Below are positions 12,401-35,248 of a stretch of 64,000 nucleotides of DNA, one piece after another; the first letter of the stretch is position 1, and each line of letters starts with the position of its first letter. Source of the DNA: Arenicola marina (Eukaryota > Annelida > Polychaeta > Arenicolidae); the NCBI GenBank assembly GCA_964019135.1, contig OZ025249.1, positions 31,633,759 through 31,697,758 on the forward strand, given 5' to 3'. The notes below the pieces were generated by a model. It saw only the letters and a program-made list of their open reading frames with translations. It had not been told where the DNA came from and ran no database searches. Made by a program: the position numbers and the translations under genes.

Positions 12401-13295
12401 GTGTTGGTGATAGATGTATGTGATAGAGATGGAGGGTATCTGTGCCAGGTGTTGGCGATAGATGTGTGTGATGGAGATGGAAGGTATCTGTATCATGTGC
12501 TGGTCATAGATGTATGTGATACAGATAGAGGGTATCTGTGCCAGATATTGATGGCAGATGTATGTGATAGAGATGGAGGGTATCTGTGCCAGGTGTTGGT
12601 GATAGATGTAACTGATAAAGATGGAGGGTATCTGTGCCAGGTGTTGGTGATAGATGTATGTGATAGAGATGGAGGGTATCTGTACCAGGTGTTGGTGATA
12701 GATGTATGTGATAGAGATGGAGGGTATCTGTGCCAGGTGTTGGCGATAGATGTATGTGATAGAGATGGAGGGTATCTGTACCAGCTATGTGTTGGCGATA
12801 GATGTATGTGATAGAGATGGAGGGTATCTGTACTAGGTGTTGGTGATAGATGTATGTGATAGAGATGGAGGGTATCTGTACCAGGTGCTGGTGATAGATG
12901 TATGTGATAGAGATGGAGGGTATCTGTGCCAGGTGTTGGCGATAGATGTGTGTGATGGAGATGGAGGGTATCTGTACCAGGTGCTGGTGATAGATGTATG
13001 TGATACAGATAGAGGGTATCTTTGCCAGATATTGATGGCAGATGTATGTGATAGAGATGGAGGGTATCTGTGCCAGGTGTTGGTGATAGATGTATGTGAT
13101 AGAGATGGAGTGTATCTGTGCCAGGTGTTGGTGATAGATTTATGTGATAGACATGGAGGGTATCTGTGCCAGATGTTGGTGATAGATGTATGTGATAGAG
13201 ATGGAAGGTATCTGTGCCAGGTGTTGGTGATAGATGTATCTGATAGAGATGGAGGGTATCTGTGTAAGATGTTGGCGATAGGGATGGAGGGTATC
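9450..13295. repeat. Minisatellite, 48-bp unit, about 80 copies, with higher-order repeat
   Basis: The unit core is GATAGAGATGGAGGGTATCT followed by GTGCCAGGTGTTGGT. Because 48 is a multiple of three, both strands stay open for long stretches, up to 586 codons on the minus strand (10736-12496) and 255 on the plus strand, coding only 16-residue repeats. A block of 18 units (863 bp, one unit lacking a base) recurs: the segment at 9852-10145 is repeated at 10715-11008, and the one at 10290 at 11153. No start context, splice site or known domain suggests translation. Confidence 0.95.
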
Positions 13296-13383
13296 TATTA
13301 TATATATTTATCTATTCTATATATATATCTATTATCTATTTCCCGAGTTTTCCTTGATGTTGCAACGAGAATTCCTCTCTAAG

Positions 13384-13436
13384 GTCTATCGCATACATCT
13401 ATCACCAGCACCTGGCACAGATACCCTAAGTCTCTA
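13384..13436. repeat. Single inverted copy of the 48-bp unit
   Basis: The reverse complement reads GGGTATCTGTGCCAGGTGCT then GGTGATAGATGTATG, one unit of the neighbouring array in opposite orientation, about 90 bp past its right end. A TA-rich spacer separates them. Confidence 0.85.
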
Positions 13437-15854
13437 TTTATTTTTCTAACAGTGAAGACAGGTTTCATTCTGCGGAAGATAAGATAAATGCAAACTTGAC
13501 ACAAATATCACACCGGCTCAATGATGATGATAAAAAAGTCACGGATTTCATTTCCACATACTTTTGCAGCTATTGCTTACATCAATATGGTAGCTAACAA
13601 ATATCCGTTGATATAGTTATAGGTTTTTAAGCCAAAAATATTGTTTCTCTGCGATTTCGTAACTAACAACTTTTTGTCGACAAAAAGTATATTTAGACTA
13701 TATTCTCTTATTGGCACTGCCCCTACAAAGCAACAGGGCAGTGAGCACTTTTATAAATACTCATATTGTGCGAATCAAGGTCGTATATCACGTGATCATT
13801 ACCGTGAATACCTGAAAAATGTGTCCGCCAAAAAAACTAAAAGTTCATAACTTTCCGACGCCTGTTCATAAAGGGTGTAGACGACTTAAAGGTGAAAATA
13901 AGCAAAATTAGAACATAGATATTAAATTATCAACCTTTAAGTTTTAATGTTTACATCACGGTGCACGAATTATCCCACATTTAAGCCATTCCAAGCACAA
14001 TCGAATTTACAATATACTATAAAATCTCTAAAAGGCGAGCAAAAAGAAGGACACACCGACCGTCAAAAAATGGGTAGAATTATTTATTGATCATAGAGTT
14101 TTATTATTTGATCGACATCCCGAGTCCGCCCACATAAGGACTAAAAGTCTGAACCCCTGTACATAGCACAGACAAATCTTGTGCACCAGCAGAGCGAATG
14201 TTAGCGTGTACACGTCTTCAGACTGTACGCTGATTAACGCACCAAGCTGCCATGTAACTTCCTCAGTCTATAGTATATAATGCTTTATGTTATTTACACA
14301 TTCTTCAAATTAACTTGAGCTAACTTATATGGTCCACAGATATGCCCAACAACATATTTTAAATAGACAAAACAAGTCAATAGCTAAAATAATAGAGTGA
14401 GCTGAGCAGACACAGGACAACACAATAGAAGAGTCCATTTACACAAATATTTAATACTAAATAAAATTAAAGAGAGTGTAAAATGGGACTCTTAAATCAA
14501 CAATGAGACTTTAGTTGAGACATTACCATGGACTTGATATATAACGCTATTTACATGGACTACACTAGCATCTTTCTGAGTGGATAACAAAATAAATTGT
14601 GCATAGAACACTTCATTTTAGACACATGAAGCTTTCGGCACTGGTACGGATGAGAGTGTCCCTCTACATAACGCTTATTAAAGCCAACTGCAGGGTATGT
14701 TCTGATTGGTTAAGCAATCGATAATGCGTTCGACAAACACAAGTGAAATAACAGACATAGACTAAAAATATCTGTAGTCGTCTAGAACGCGAGGCGGCAA
14801 GTCAAAATTCGATGTGCAATATCTCATGATGATGGCAACGTAATGTGTGACGTAATATTTTGAGTGACCATTTTATTTACATATGGCGAGAGATTTACAC
14901 GGCGAGGACCGTCTAGTTCACCAATGCCAGCCTGGAGCGCTGACCTGTCGCGATAGATACGGGGCGATAATTGCGGAAACTCAGCCCCTTCCTTCGCAGT
15001 AAATACTACGTAAGGATTACGTAGTTGTTGAACTACTCGTAAACCCGCCCATGACACAAACACAGTTGGACGCTGGGAAGAGAATACAGAGCGCCTGCTT
15101 CCCCTCACTTAGATATAAACATAGGCCTAGGGTAGGAATCCTATCGTCCAACGTTCTCGTCTCGTCGAAGAATAGCATACAATCTGAGTGCGAAGTGACT
15201 GTTGGAAGACTTGTTCGAAAACTAAAGCGACATGATACAAGCCGCTTGGAACAGTAATCAACACAACACAGGAATGGTTGAAAGATGTCATGGGCCTGAG
15301 TAAGTATAAGATTTGAAACACACTGCCTAACGTTTACATCCATCGATAATGAATGGCTACAGTGAGACACTCGGCTCATACCTCCCATCTTCACGTCACA
15401 TAATATAAATCAACGACGCAAGAATGTCTAAGTTATCATACTTTCACAGTCACCTTGCTGTTCCTTCGAGTAATCTGGCCGAGAAGAACAACAGTCGCAA
15501 CAAGACCGGATGAAAAAATCATTTATAACCAGATATTAGGTCTTTTTATATATGCATCCAAGATACTTCGCCAAATCTTTTCATGTATCTCACGCTTAAC
15601 ATCTGATTACCCTATTGGTTCAGTGAAATTAGACACAAACCTGTCCTTATTGATCACTACCAGGCTTCGGACAGAAGTTCCTGAATAAAGCACTGCACAA
15701 CTTTACGATAGATTATCACATTGCTTCAAAATCTTGTTAAATTTAAGGTGACAGCACATAGAAAACGCAAGCATATCCCCTAATGAAGCACAATGACTGG
15801 CTAATTGACGCAATACGATGAATGTTAGTCCCTTTCTTAACAAGCTCAATGTGG
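13437..15854 (-). other. Region downstream of GALE; probable 3' UTR in its right part
   Basis: There is no coding exon here. The GALE 3' UTR must start at 15854 and run left. The clearest poly(A) signal candidate on the minus strand is AATAAA at 14872-14877; others exist further left. The UTR end is not determined. Confidence 0.4.
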
Positions 15855-25900
<10,046 letters not shown>

Positions 25901-25907
25901 GATAACT

Positions 25908-26454
25908 GAAATAGAAAATATGTGACAATTAGAAAGATTACACATGACTGGTTAAATTTGTATAAAAAGCAATCCTCAGCTTCCAGTATCTGAGTATATG
26001 ACTAATCAGGTACAGAAGCTTAGAAGTTTATGTAACATGTAGTTGGTCTTTTTGTACACTAAGGATTTTAGAAAATTTTGATCTTACAGTGAAACCCTGC
26101 TAATTGCTGTCATGGGATGATAACAGTATAAAATTTATCAATTTGACTGGACTGAATGTAGAAATATGGCAAGATAACAATCACCATTACATAGAGTGCT
26201 TTCATCAAGTCAGCTTGAAAGGATGGTCAATATTGCTGCCATGTTAAGAGACAACTGATCCCGGTACATTTTGAAGGGTTCATCTAACCAACAATTATCT
26301 GCCAACAGGTACTCTGATTTTACTTCATTGAGCTGTGCTCTCTGACTTGGGATACATGCAAGCCTAAAGGTCTCCCTGTATGCATTCCATACCCAATTCC
26401 AAATGGTGACAGATGTCACAAAAGAGGATAGGTAGCAGCTTTTTAAATGCCATA
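25908..26454. other. GALE 5' side, probable UTR intron
   Basis: AT-rich unique sequence. No exon could be placed. The non-coding first exon of GALE is expected somewhere to the right, perhaps in the more CpG-rich stretches near 27640-27740 or 29300-29650, but nothing in the sequence decides this. Confidence 0.35.
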
Positions 26455-27379
26455 CCGTAAACTGCCTATTTGAAGCCGCATACATATTAGAAGCCGCACC
26501 CCAACTTTGGCCTCAAAACCGGGTTGGCAGGCACCCAGAACCGTTTCCGGAATACTACATATTATAAGCCGCACCCAGACTTTGGCCTCTCGATCCCTCC
26601 CCACCCCCCCCACCCCCGGTATCCCTGCCTAATCCTGTCCCGCCAACAAAACCAATTACTTGCTTATACAAGCAGTCGCGACTACTAACAACATTCACCT
26701 CTCCCTCTTTCCGAACGCACCTCTTATCAAGTGTCACACCAGTGGCTGGCCCTCCCGGCCCCTACCAAGCCAATAAATTGTTTATACAAGCAGTCGCGAC
26801 TACTAACAAAATTCACATATTCCTCTCCGATCGCAGCTCTTATCAAGTGTCACACCAGTGGCTGGCTCTCCCGGCTCTTACTGCATGTTTATGAATCACT
26901 GTCATACCTACCCAGTATGAACTTTCTGTCTGGCACAGTTAACTTATTGCATTTGGTGCGAGGTGGCAGCCGTATCAATTTACACCACCTGAAACCTGGC
27001 CTCTGATCATTGGTGTACAATAGGTGTGGGCAGTCACGTGGCAGTAGTAATAAATAACACAACCATAAGTAGCTCATTGTCAGTTTTGATTGCCACCTGG
27101 GAAAAGAGCATCTTACAACGCAGCTTTCCAGTTGATTTAGCTCCCCACGTGTTTACTTGTATGACGTTATGATGCAATACTTTATTTTGGCAACACCGGT
27201 AGTTATTGTATTACCCCCCCCCACCACCCCCCCCTGCCCCCGGCGCTTGTCTCGCCAACCTCACTTGAAATCTGCAAAAGGCCTTATTTAAAGCCGCACC
27301 CCGACTTGCGACTCAAACCAGGAAAGTGGAGCCTATAACTTCCTAATATAAGCCGCTGCTTCAAATAGGCAGTTTACGG
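26455..27379. mobile_element. DNA transposon (non-autonomous), 925 bp, TA target duplication
   Basis: Terminal inverted repeats of about 22 bp (CCGTAAACTGCCTATTTGAA) face each other and are flanked by TA on both sides. Inside are scattered AAGCCGCACCC sub-repeats and a two-copy tandem of about 116 bp (26650 and 26766), with TCAAGTGTCACACCAGTGGC in both. No transposase frame is present. TA duplication suggests the Tc1/mariner group. Confidence 0.8.
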
Positions 27380-27381
27380 TA

Positions 27382-28989
27382 CATCTAATTTAATTTGGAT
27401 GAAAGAGGTCTAAGATGACCTATTGATCTGTACTTCAGCCTTTTTATTAACTTGAGCTTAGAAGGCTTCAACAAAAAGATTAAAAAATATATCTATTAAA
27501 TTTGTTTACAAATAGAATTATTTCTTTATCTTATTTAAAGTTGCATGTGGAGTTCTTTCTCGCCAAAAGTAAGCCTAGGCGAAATTTATATCAAAATTTG
27601 CAGAAAACTTGATTGTTTCATTCTATAAATTCAGAAACCTGATAAACATCACTGTTTCGGCTGTGGTGTGGCAAACGTGTCTATCCCGGGACACCACAGA
27701 ACTCGGTCGCGGCACTGCTACTTATATCAAAGCATCGCGAAGCACACAAACTGATGACATTTACCACTAAAATGAAAACTTGTGGTAAATTGATATCACG
27801 GACAAGGCTAAGAGACACTATTTGGCAGTCTGGTATGGGTGGAGTATAGATAAAAGAAGTTTTGAATGATTCAAGGACTGATTCTTATATGTATTTTGAC
27901 CTCATTAGTTTTGGCGGGAAAGAGCTCGACATGCAACTTTAAAAAAAGAAAAAAATGCTATGGACAAAAGTCTAAATGCTGATTTATTTACGGTTACCAT
28001 TATATTATGAAATTTATAATTTTCATTTTGTATTATGCTGCCTATAGTCGGCGCGTTTAATATCTGCCGCATCGCTTTCGTAAATATTTTTGTCCATGCA
28101 CCATTTGCAGCCACGATTTATGTATTTATTTGCTCCATTACACGAGACCCTTGTGATTTTAACTTACTTGAAAGTGTATCTAGTTTAATAACAGCACAAC
28201 ACGACAGTCTCTAGCATAAAGTATAGCAGACGAAAGTGTTTTGACAGCCACCTTTTTATGACGTCGTAAGGTGAAGGTCATATTACTGTGTTTTCATTGG
28301 TTAAAAGAAGTAAGCCCACGGATAAGTCTAATATCAGCCACTAGAAAAGGGGACAGAGCATTATGTGCCCATGCAAAGGTTTTATACTAACAGTAATGTT
28401 AGCGTCTCCATGCAAAAGCAATGCAGAAGGAATAAGTTTGTAGCTTCAATATTCATATATACTAGAGGAACTATAGACGCATGTAAGCTTAATTCAAGTT
28501 ACGGCTTGACATTGAGACAACCTAACCCCCCTGCCCAAAATACCAGTAATACTATCGCCCACAGACATGACAGATGACAAGGTAAACAGAGCGACGGCCA
28601 TAGTGAAACTTGTCTGCTTCGTTTGCGTAAAAGTCATAATGTTGGCACCATGTGAATTCTTTTGACAACAAGACTGTGAGTATGCCAAATTCTGTTAGGT
28701 CTTTGGTTCAAGTTGACAAATATGAATTGATTTTAGGCTTGTCAATTAAATATATTTCATGTCAAATTAGAAAACGAGGCGGCAAATAGTTTCCGTGCCG
28801 ATTATAGCAATGAAAACCTATAGACCTATGTATTAGGCATGGGGTAATCAATCAGTAATTGTTTTTAATCAATTACATTATATTGAAGTAATAATCGACT
28901 AGATCTACATTGCAAATGTCATTATAATCATGATTATGTTCACTCAGGCTGGTTTAGTCTCCAACTGAGCGTTATACTTTCTATGTCTG
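27382..28989. other. Intergenic, no recognised gene
   Basis: Mostly AT-rich. A moderately CpG-rich patch lies near 27640-27740. No exon was recognised. Confidence 0.4.
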
Positions 28990-28998
28990 CCTGTCTGT

Positions 28999-29074
28999 TA
29001 GCCTGAATGTTCAGACGTTACAGTCTTGACACTTGTTTATGTGACAAGACTGTAACGTCTGAACATTCAGGCTA
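28999..29074. mobile_element. Foldback mini-element, 76 bp, 9-bp target duplication
   Basis: It is an almost complete hairpin with 30-bp perfect arms starting TAGCCTGAATGTTCAGACGT. It is flanked by CCTGTCTGT at 28990-28998 and 29075-29083. The same family occurs at 38752 and 42653. Confidence 0.92.
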
Positions 29075-29083
29075 CCTGTCTGT

Positions 29084-29913
29084 AAATTTCTGAGCGCTCA
29101 CTTCAATGTTAACGAAAATATCAACCAAAAACAGTGTGAATGGCATTAATGAATTTGAATATAAGTCTTAGTTAAGTTTTCAGAGTGGGACTGAAACTGG
29201 ACTTTAATTCTCACTGATTCTCTACTTGAAAGCCTAACTTCATTCGACCTTCCTAACTCTAATCCTGCTCTGAAGATGCTGGTTTTATGCACCGGCCACA
29301 CCCATCATTCATCACGCGGATCGCCGGGGTTACTGTTGTCACGCACCTGTATGCCAGTGTACCCACTTGAACACTCCAACACGTCACTTGTCTTGTAAGC
29401 TTGCTGTTCAGTTGCACTGCAGTCGTTGCCGACGACGCGCTTCAAGCCGATGAGTCTTAGATCTACTTACCTATTTAGTTCTTTAAAAATGCAAACTATG
29501 ACGTTACAACCAAAAGTATTTGTTAAAATTGTTCAAAGACTTATCCTACCTGTTTTCAGTCCGCAAATACACCAAAGTTCCAAGTTGTCACTGATCACCC
29601 TCTCGGTCGTCCGCTCTGCAGGATCCTCTTCTGGTGAATGGCAGGCGGAAACGCAGTTTCCTTACACGATACGATACAAACTGATACAAACGTCACTCCC
29701 TTCAGGGACAAGTCATTTTGAATCAAGGCAGGCAAAGTTGAATGCATGCACTCACGTCCAAAAACAAATCGTTGGATATTTGCATTGATAAAGATGTATC
29801 GTTCATAATTGTGTTGCTTACTTAATTTTATTTAGAAATCTTTACCTTCTTGTTAAGGATAATTCTACATCTACACAGGGAGGACCGAGTCATCAGCTAT
29901 ATCTCAGTATAGG
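29084..29913. other. Intergenic, no recognised gene
   Basis: It contains an open frame of 120 codons (29426-29788) without recognisable domain or splice support. Confidence 0.4.
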
Positions 29914-30873
29914 GCTATACAGTTCTCGCGATCGGGCCGCGAGACTTCAGTTTTGGGGACAAACAAACACACGTGCTCCATGTTGAAGTATAGGCAGCTA
30001 TAAGTCAATTTCTTTCCAGGTTTATTCTAAAGACTATGAGTACCATTTCACTAAACATGGCTATGGGAGATATACGTTAAAATATTTCGAGGCGATGAAG
30101 CGCAGAACTTTGGGAATATGCAAGGAAAAATCCGTCTTCAAAACACTCGAAAGCTAAAAATAACGTTCTAAATTTAGCCCTGCACCCGGGCTTTCGCAAG
30201 TTCCTCAAACAGCGAGTGACGTCACAGACGTTCGCGTGCCTCCGCGGTAACAAAAATGGCGAGAGCAAGTGATCGACTTAACGATACCGCTGTCAAAATG
30301 TGCAGTACATGGAGTAACAGCACACGGATGCGTCATTAAACTACATGGTAAAGATAAAATAAGACTAGTTGGATGTTTTCGTATCATTTTTGGATCACAA
30401 AAAGACCAAGTATCTTCATTTTTGTAAGTTTTCTGTTTGAAGCGTAGCGCCAACGTTGTAACCGGGGAGAATCCGTGTGACGTCATAATGCCTCGTTTTC
30501 GTAGGAAATGCAAAAAAACGTTAATTTCTCAGTCGTATTGTCCCGTCGTAACAAATATTCGTCATTGTGATGGCGCAAACGAATAAAAAATATGTCGTCT
30601 ATCCGTCTTGTGAAGCTATATTTCTTAAATATTCTTAATCATATCGCTAGGCCTTCCGCAATGGACCCACCCCTCAGCGCCTGGCTTTTGCGCAGGTAGT
30701 CTGGTTCCCAGTCTCTCTCTTTGCGTAACATACACGTCACACCTACGTCACAGATAGTCAGGATACCAGTGTGCGCAGAGATTCTAAACTCGTTCCATAC
30801 ACGTGCTTCGTTTGTTTGTCCCCAAAATGAGTAAACCGGAAGTCTAAGCGAACGAGACTTTATAGCCCTATAG
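29914..30873. mobile_element. Inverted-repeat element, about 960 bp, old
   Basis: The left end (TATAGGGCTATAC, then TTTTGGGGACAAACAAAC and CACGTG) is matched in reverse at 30797-30873 (CACGTG, GTTTGTTTGTCCCCAAAA, TATAGCCCTATA). The inverted repeats span about 75 bp with gaps. No target duplication was found and no transposase is visible. Confidence 0.55.
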
Positions 30874-30891
30874 CGATCTATTACGTACTGA

Positions 30892-33868
30892 CTTGTGGCT
30901 AACGAGTGAGATAGGCTCAGGCGCTGTGCGTGGAAAAATCCAGTATGTGTTGTAGTGACCCCTCGCATGCACCCAGGTTCCCACTGCGGCTCGACGGGAG
31001 TTCCAAAGTTAACGGTGCGTGCGGTGCGAGCAAGCCGTCATCGGTTTGTACCGACCAGAGAAAGGTGCTGGGTGGTCAGCAGGAGTAGGGGGGGGGGGGG
31101 GGGGAGTTATAATAAGGCTAAAATTTTATCAGTTTCTCATCTAACATATATGCTAACGATAAGTTGGCTAACGAGTGAGGTAGGTAGGTTCCTCTTTGGA
31201 TCTTATAAGCATTATTTCTTACCCTACGGCACATACATACGCTAAAACTGCTCTTATCTTGATACTACCGAGAGTTTATCGATATCGGATGAGAAAATTG
31301 CACCTAATCCGAGGTATTAATATCCACCTACCTCACTCATTAGCCAGTAAAAGTTGGCTAACGAGTGAGGTAGGTAGGTCCCTCTTTGGGTCTTATAAGC
31401 ATTATTTCTTACACTTCGGCACATACATAGGCTAAAACTGGTCTTATCTTGATACTACCGAGAGTTTATCGATATCGGATGAGAAAATCGCACATAATCC
31501 GAGGCATTAATATCCACCTACCTCACTCATTAGCCAGGAAAAGTTGGCTAACGAGTGAGGTAGGTAGGTCCCTCTTTGGGTCTTATAAGCATTATTTCTT
31601 ACACTTCGGCACATACATAGGCTAAAACTGCTCTTATCTTGATACTACCGAGTGTTTATCAATATCGGATTAGTCAATCGTACATAATCCGAGGTATTAA
31701 TATCCACCTACCTCACTCATTAGACAACTTTTACTGTGGATATTAATACCTCGGATGACGTACGATTGACTAATCAGATATTGATAAACACTCGGTAGTA
31801 TCAAGATAAGAGCAGTTTTAGCGTATGTATGTGCCGTAGCGTAAGAAATAATGATTATAAGACCCAAAGAGGGACCTACCTACCTCACTCGTTAGCGAAC
31901 TTTTACTGGCTAATGAGTGAGGTAGGTGGATATTAATACCTCGGATTATGTACGATTTACTAATCCGATATTGATAAATACTCGGTAGTATCAAGATAAG
32001 AGCAGTTTTAGCGTATGTGTATGTGCCGTAGTGTAAGAAATACTGATTATAAGCCCCAAAGCGAGACCTACCTACCTCACTCGTTAGCCAACTTTTACTG
32101 GCTAATGAGTGAGATAGGTGGATATTAATACCTCGGATTATGTACGATTGACTAATCCGATATTGATAAACACTCGGTAGTATCAAGATAAGAGCAGTTT
32201 TTGCCTATGTATGTGCCGAAGTGTAAGAAATAATGCTTATAAGACCCAAAGAGGGACCTACCTACCTCACTTGTTAGCCAACTTTTACTGGCTAATGAGT
32301 GAGGTAGGTGGATATTAATACCTCGGATTATGTACGATTTACTAATCCGATATTGATAAATACTCGGTAGTATCAAGATAAGACCAGTTTTAGCCTATGT
32401 ATGTGCCGTAGTGTAAGAAAAACTGATCATAAGACCCAAAGAGGGACCTACTTGCCTCACTCGTTAGCCAACTTTTACTGGCTAATGAGTGAGGTAGGTG
32501 GATATTAATACCTCCGATTATGTACGATTTACTAATCCGATATTGATAAACACTCGGTAGGATCAAGATAGGAGCAGTTTTAGCTTATGTATGTGCCGTA
32601 GTGTAAGAAATACTGATCATAAGACCCAAAGCGGGACCTACCTACCTCACTCGTTAGCCAACTTTTACTGGCTAATGAGTGAGGTAGATGGATAATAATG
32701 CCTTGGATTATGTACGATTTACTAATCCGATATTGATAAACACTCGGTAGTATCAAGATAAGACCAGTTTTAACCTATGTATGTGCCGTAGTGTAAGAAA
32801 TACTGATTATAAGCCCCAAAGCGGGACCTACCTACCTCACTCGTTAGCCAACTTTTACTGGCTACTGAGTGAGGTAGGTGGATATTAATACCTTAGATCA
32901 TGTAAGCCTACGATTTTTTGTGAAGGACCAGCTGTGAATGGGGGGCGTCGTTTGACCCCTCCGAAATGCCCCCCCCCCCCCATGCCCCGCGAACCCCTCC
33001 CCCTTCGGCTACTGGCCTGTCAATTAAACACTCAGTAATATAGTATGCCTACTACATTATGAACAATATGTCTGTGATATAATGTTAAAAATAATTATTA
33101 TTTGATTCTATTTTTGTCGCTAAAATTCATTTTCTGGAGCATACACAACATTCTACACTTTCCTACTGTTGAATGTGAATGCTACTCTTTCACTCACTGA
33201 GCATTTATGCCTATGTTTATTTAGAGTCGCATATATATGGGCAAGGGGTGTTTTCGTTCCTTGGTTTTCATTTCTCCGTGAACTGGGAATGAGCAGATAA
33301 TTCTTCGTGAACTGGGAATGGGGTATTAGCCGACCGTCGTGATCAAGGATTCTCAATAGTCGTGAACTGGGAATTTTAACATTAAATAAACGTCAATCGG
33401 GAAATCGCTACTTTATATCATCTATCCGTCCTTCTTATGTATAGCCTACTGGAAGTTATCCTGTTTAATTCATCGTGACCTGGGAATAACGACATTTATT
33501 CTTCGCGATCTGGGAATACGACCCCCCCCCCCTTGCCCCCCACCCCACCCCCCGCATATGTGTATAAATAAGTAATAATACTATAATACTATAACGTAGG
33601 GGAGCATGAGGCCTGAAAAGATATGACTATATGTTGTGAGACCTACAAGCGAACTAGTCAAGGCATAAGCCCTCCCCCCCTCTACCACCCCCCTCACCAA
33701 CACAATTACACACTGCATGTGCCATTGCGAAGTTTTATGTCAACGCTGATGCGCGGAGAGAGCTTCAAAGCCGACAGTCCGTACACTTCCCACTGCAAGC
33801 GGCACTAAGATACGGATTTACGACGGTCGTTTGCGGCACTCGTTCCTACCTCACTCGTTAGCCACAAG
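30892..33868. mobile_element. Composite inverted-repeat element, 3 kb, containing a palindromic array
   Basis: The outer ends share CTTGTGGCTAACGAGTGAG at 30892 and its reverse complement at 33850-33868, 24 bp with one mismatch. The array units inside use the same TGGCTAACGAGTGAGGTAGG end, so the array probably grew from the element's own terminal repeat. A second repeat family (ATTCCCAGTTCACG, 33270-33535) lies near the right end. No clear target duplication and no transposase frame. Confidence 0.5.
31161..32893. repeat. Head-to-head array of a 190-bp unit (3 direct, about 6 inverted)
   Basis: Direct units start at 31161, 31351 and 31541 in exact 190-bp steps. At about 31732 the orientation flips, and about six inverted units follow to 32893. 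Each unit is itself bounded by inverted ends (TGGCTAACGAGTGAGGTAGG and CCTACCTCACTCATTAGCCA). The central 1.1 kb is a near-perfect palindrome. Confidence 0.9.
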
Positions 33869-35099
33869 ACACTACCCATCCATTACTTGACGCTATATAT
33901 CAGTCCCGCCATATATACACATTATCATACTAGCTTAATTTAATAGTCCCGTTGGATGCCAAAGTGAAAGTGTGTGGCGGGGAGGGGAGCAGACACAGCG
34001 GCTAGCTCAGACTTGCGATCGGGACCTCTTTGAAATCTTACGACCGGTGGGGGGCGGGTGGGTGGGGCTGCATTCTGAGAAAATGCGACCGCGGGGTGAG
34101 TGGGTTGGGGGGCACCACCACAACACTAGCTGTGACGTCATAACATCAAGGTGTTTGGCCAAAAAACGTGGGATTCCCGATCGATCCCCCGCTACCCTAA
34201 TTTCCGCAGGCCTATATATATATGTAATATATATACACGGAGATCAAAGCATGAAATCATGGCTGTTCTCTGCAATTCGGAGAGCTGCTCGAAGTAGGCC
34301 GAGGTGCTAAAATTTCCAGCAAACTATAATATATATATATACTTTTGGCCCCGGCCTCTCCATGTAGGCCTACGTACGCCTATATAAATAGACTCGATGT
34401 GACGCAAACTATATGACAAGTGCGCTAGCTAACTGATCGTGGCATCCTTTCACTTTCCACGCATGCCCCAAGTGACTGATGGGACGAATGCAGTCGCCCC
34501 CGCAGCCCCCTACTCCTCCAACACCCTGAAGGATATCCGGCCGCAGTGCAGCACTTGGCGAATCCAGGGGTGGGGAGGGGGCACAGGAGGCACGTACGCG
34601 CAACCCTCACTCTGAATATTATTTCAAGTTCTCACCCGGCATATAAAATAAAATGCCCACCCCCACCCCCCCCTTTTACAAACTTCTGGATCCGCCAAGA
34701 GAGGCTGCATATATATATATATATGGAAGCCAGCTTGGATCGAGGTGGAGGTACCCCGGGATATATAAGATGCCGGATGCATAGTCAACATATTCTTGGA
34801 ACTGCGGGAGAAAAATTAATTTCCGGTGTTGTCAAGTTATCAACCAACCAAACCAACGTTCAAACATTGACATTTCCCTCACACGTTGCAGAATGTCTCC
34901 AGTGGAGTGCGTACGCACTCGCTCAGCTGAGACATATTTCAAGTCGTTATATTATATTCCGATTTTCAATTTATAACTATATTTAAATAATGTCTAAATT
35001 ATGTAAGGGTAAATAAAAACAGTTGAGGACATGAAATATTCTTAAAATGTGGACTGTCTTTGAATGAGAGTTTCGAATGAAACAGCTTTGCTTGACTCA
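33869..35099. other. Region upstream of RTF2, no recognised gene
   Basis: It contains short (TA)n runs (near 34210, 34330 and 34713), C-rich runs and a TGGATCCGCC remnant near 34687 like the end of the MITE at 3305. No exon was recognised. Confidence 0.45.
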
Positions 35100-35108
35100 A
35101 CTTCCGGT
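35100..35108 (+). promoter_or_regulatory. ETS-like site upstream of RTF2
   Basis: ACTTCCGGT lies 72 bp before the RTF2 ATG. ETS-type CCGGAAGT sites are typical of housekeeping promoters near transcription starts. The assignment rests on position and motif only. Confidence 0.35.
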
Positions 35109-35179
35109 AAAATCCAAAACAAATCTCACCAGATCACGATTTGTGATATTTTGCAATATATATATTTATATATGTCATC

Positions 35180-35248
35180 ATGGGTTGTGACGGCGGAACA
35201 ATCCCTACACGTGGTGAACTAGTGCGACTGAAGAAAAAGCCTGAGAAG
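35180..35248 (+). CDS. RTF2: RTF2 coding exon 1
   Basis: The start context is CATCATGG. It encodes MGCDGGTIPTRGELVRLKKK PEK (23 codons) and is followed by GTGATC. The large intron element inserted only 54 bp beyond this donor (target duplication from 35303). Confidence 0.95.

Noticed and set aside
10736-12496. 586-codon minus-strand open frame and matching plus-strand frames
   Set aside because: They are by-products of a 48-bp (16-codon) tandem repeat. They encode only that repeat, with no start context, splice sites or domain.
30077-30513. Cys-rich frames that might be a THAP-type DNA-binding domain
   Set aside because: The C2CH spacing and conserved residues do not fit, and the stretch lies within an old inverted-repeat element.
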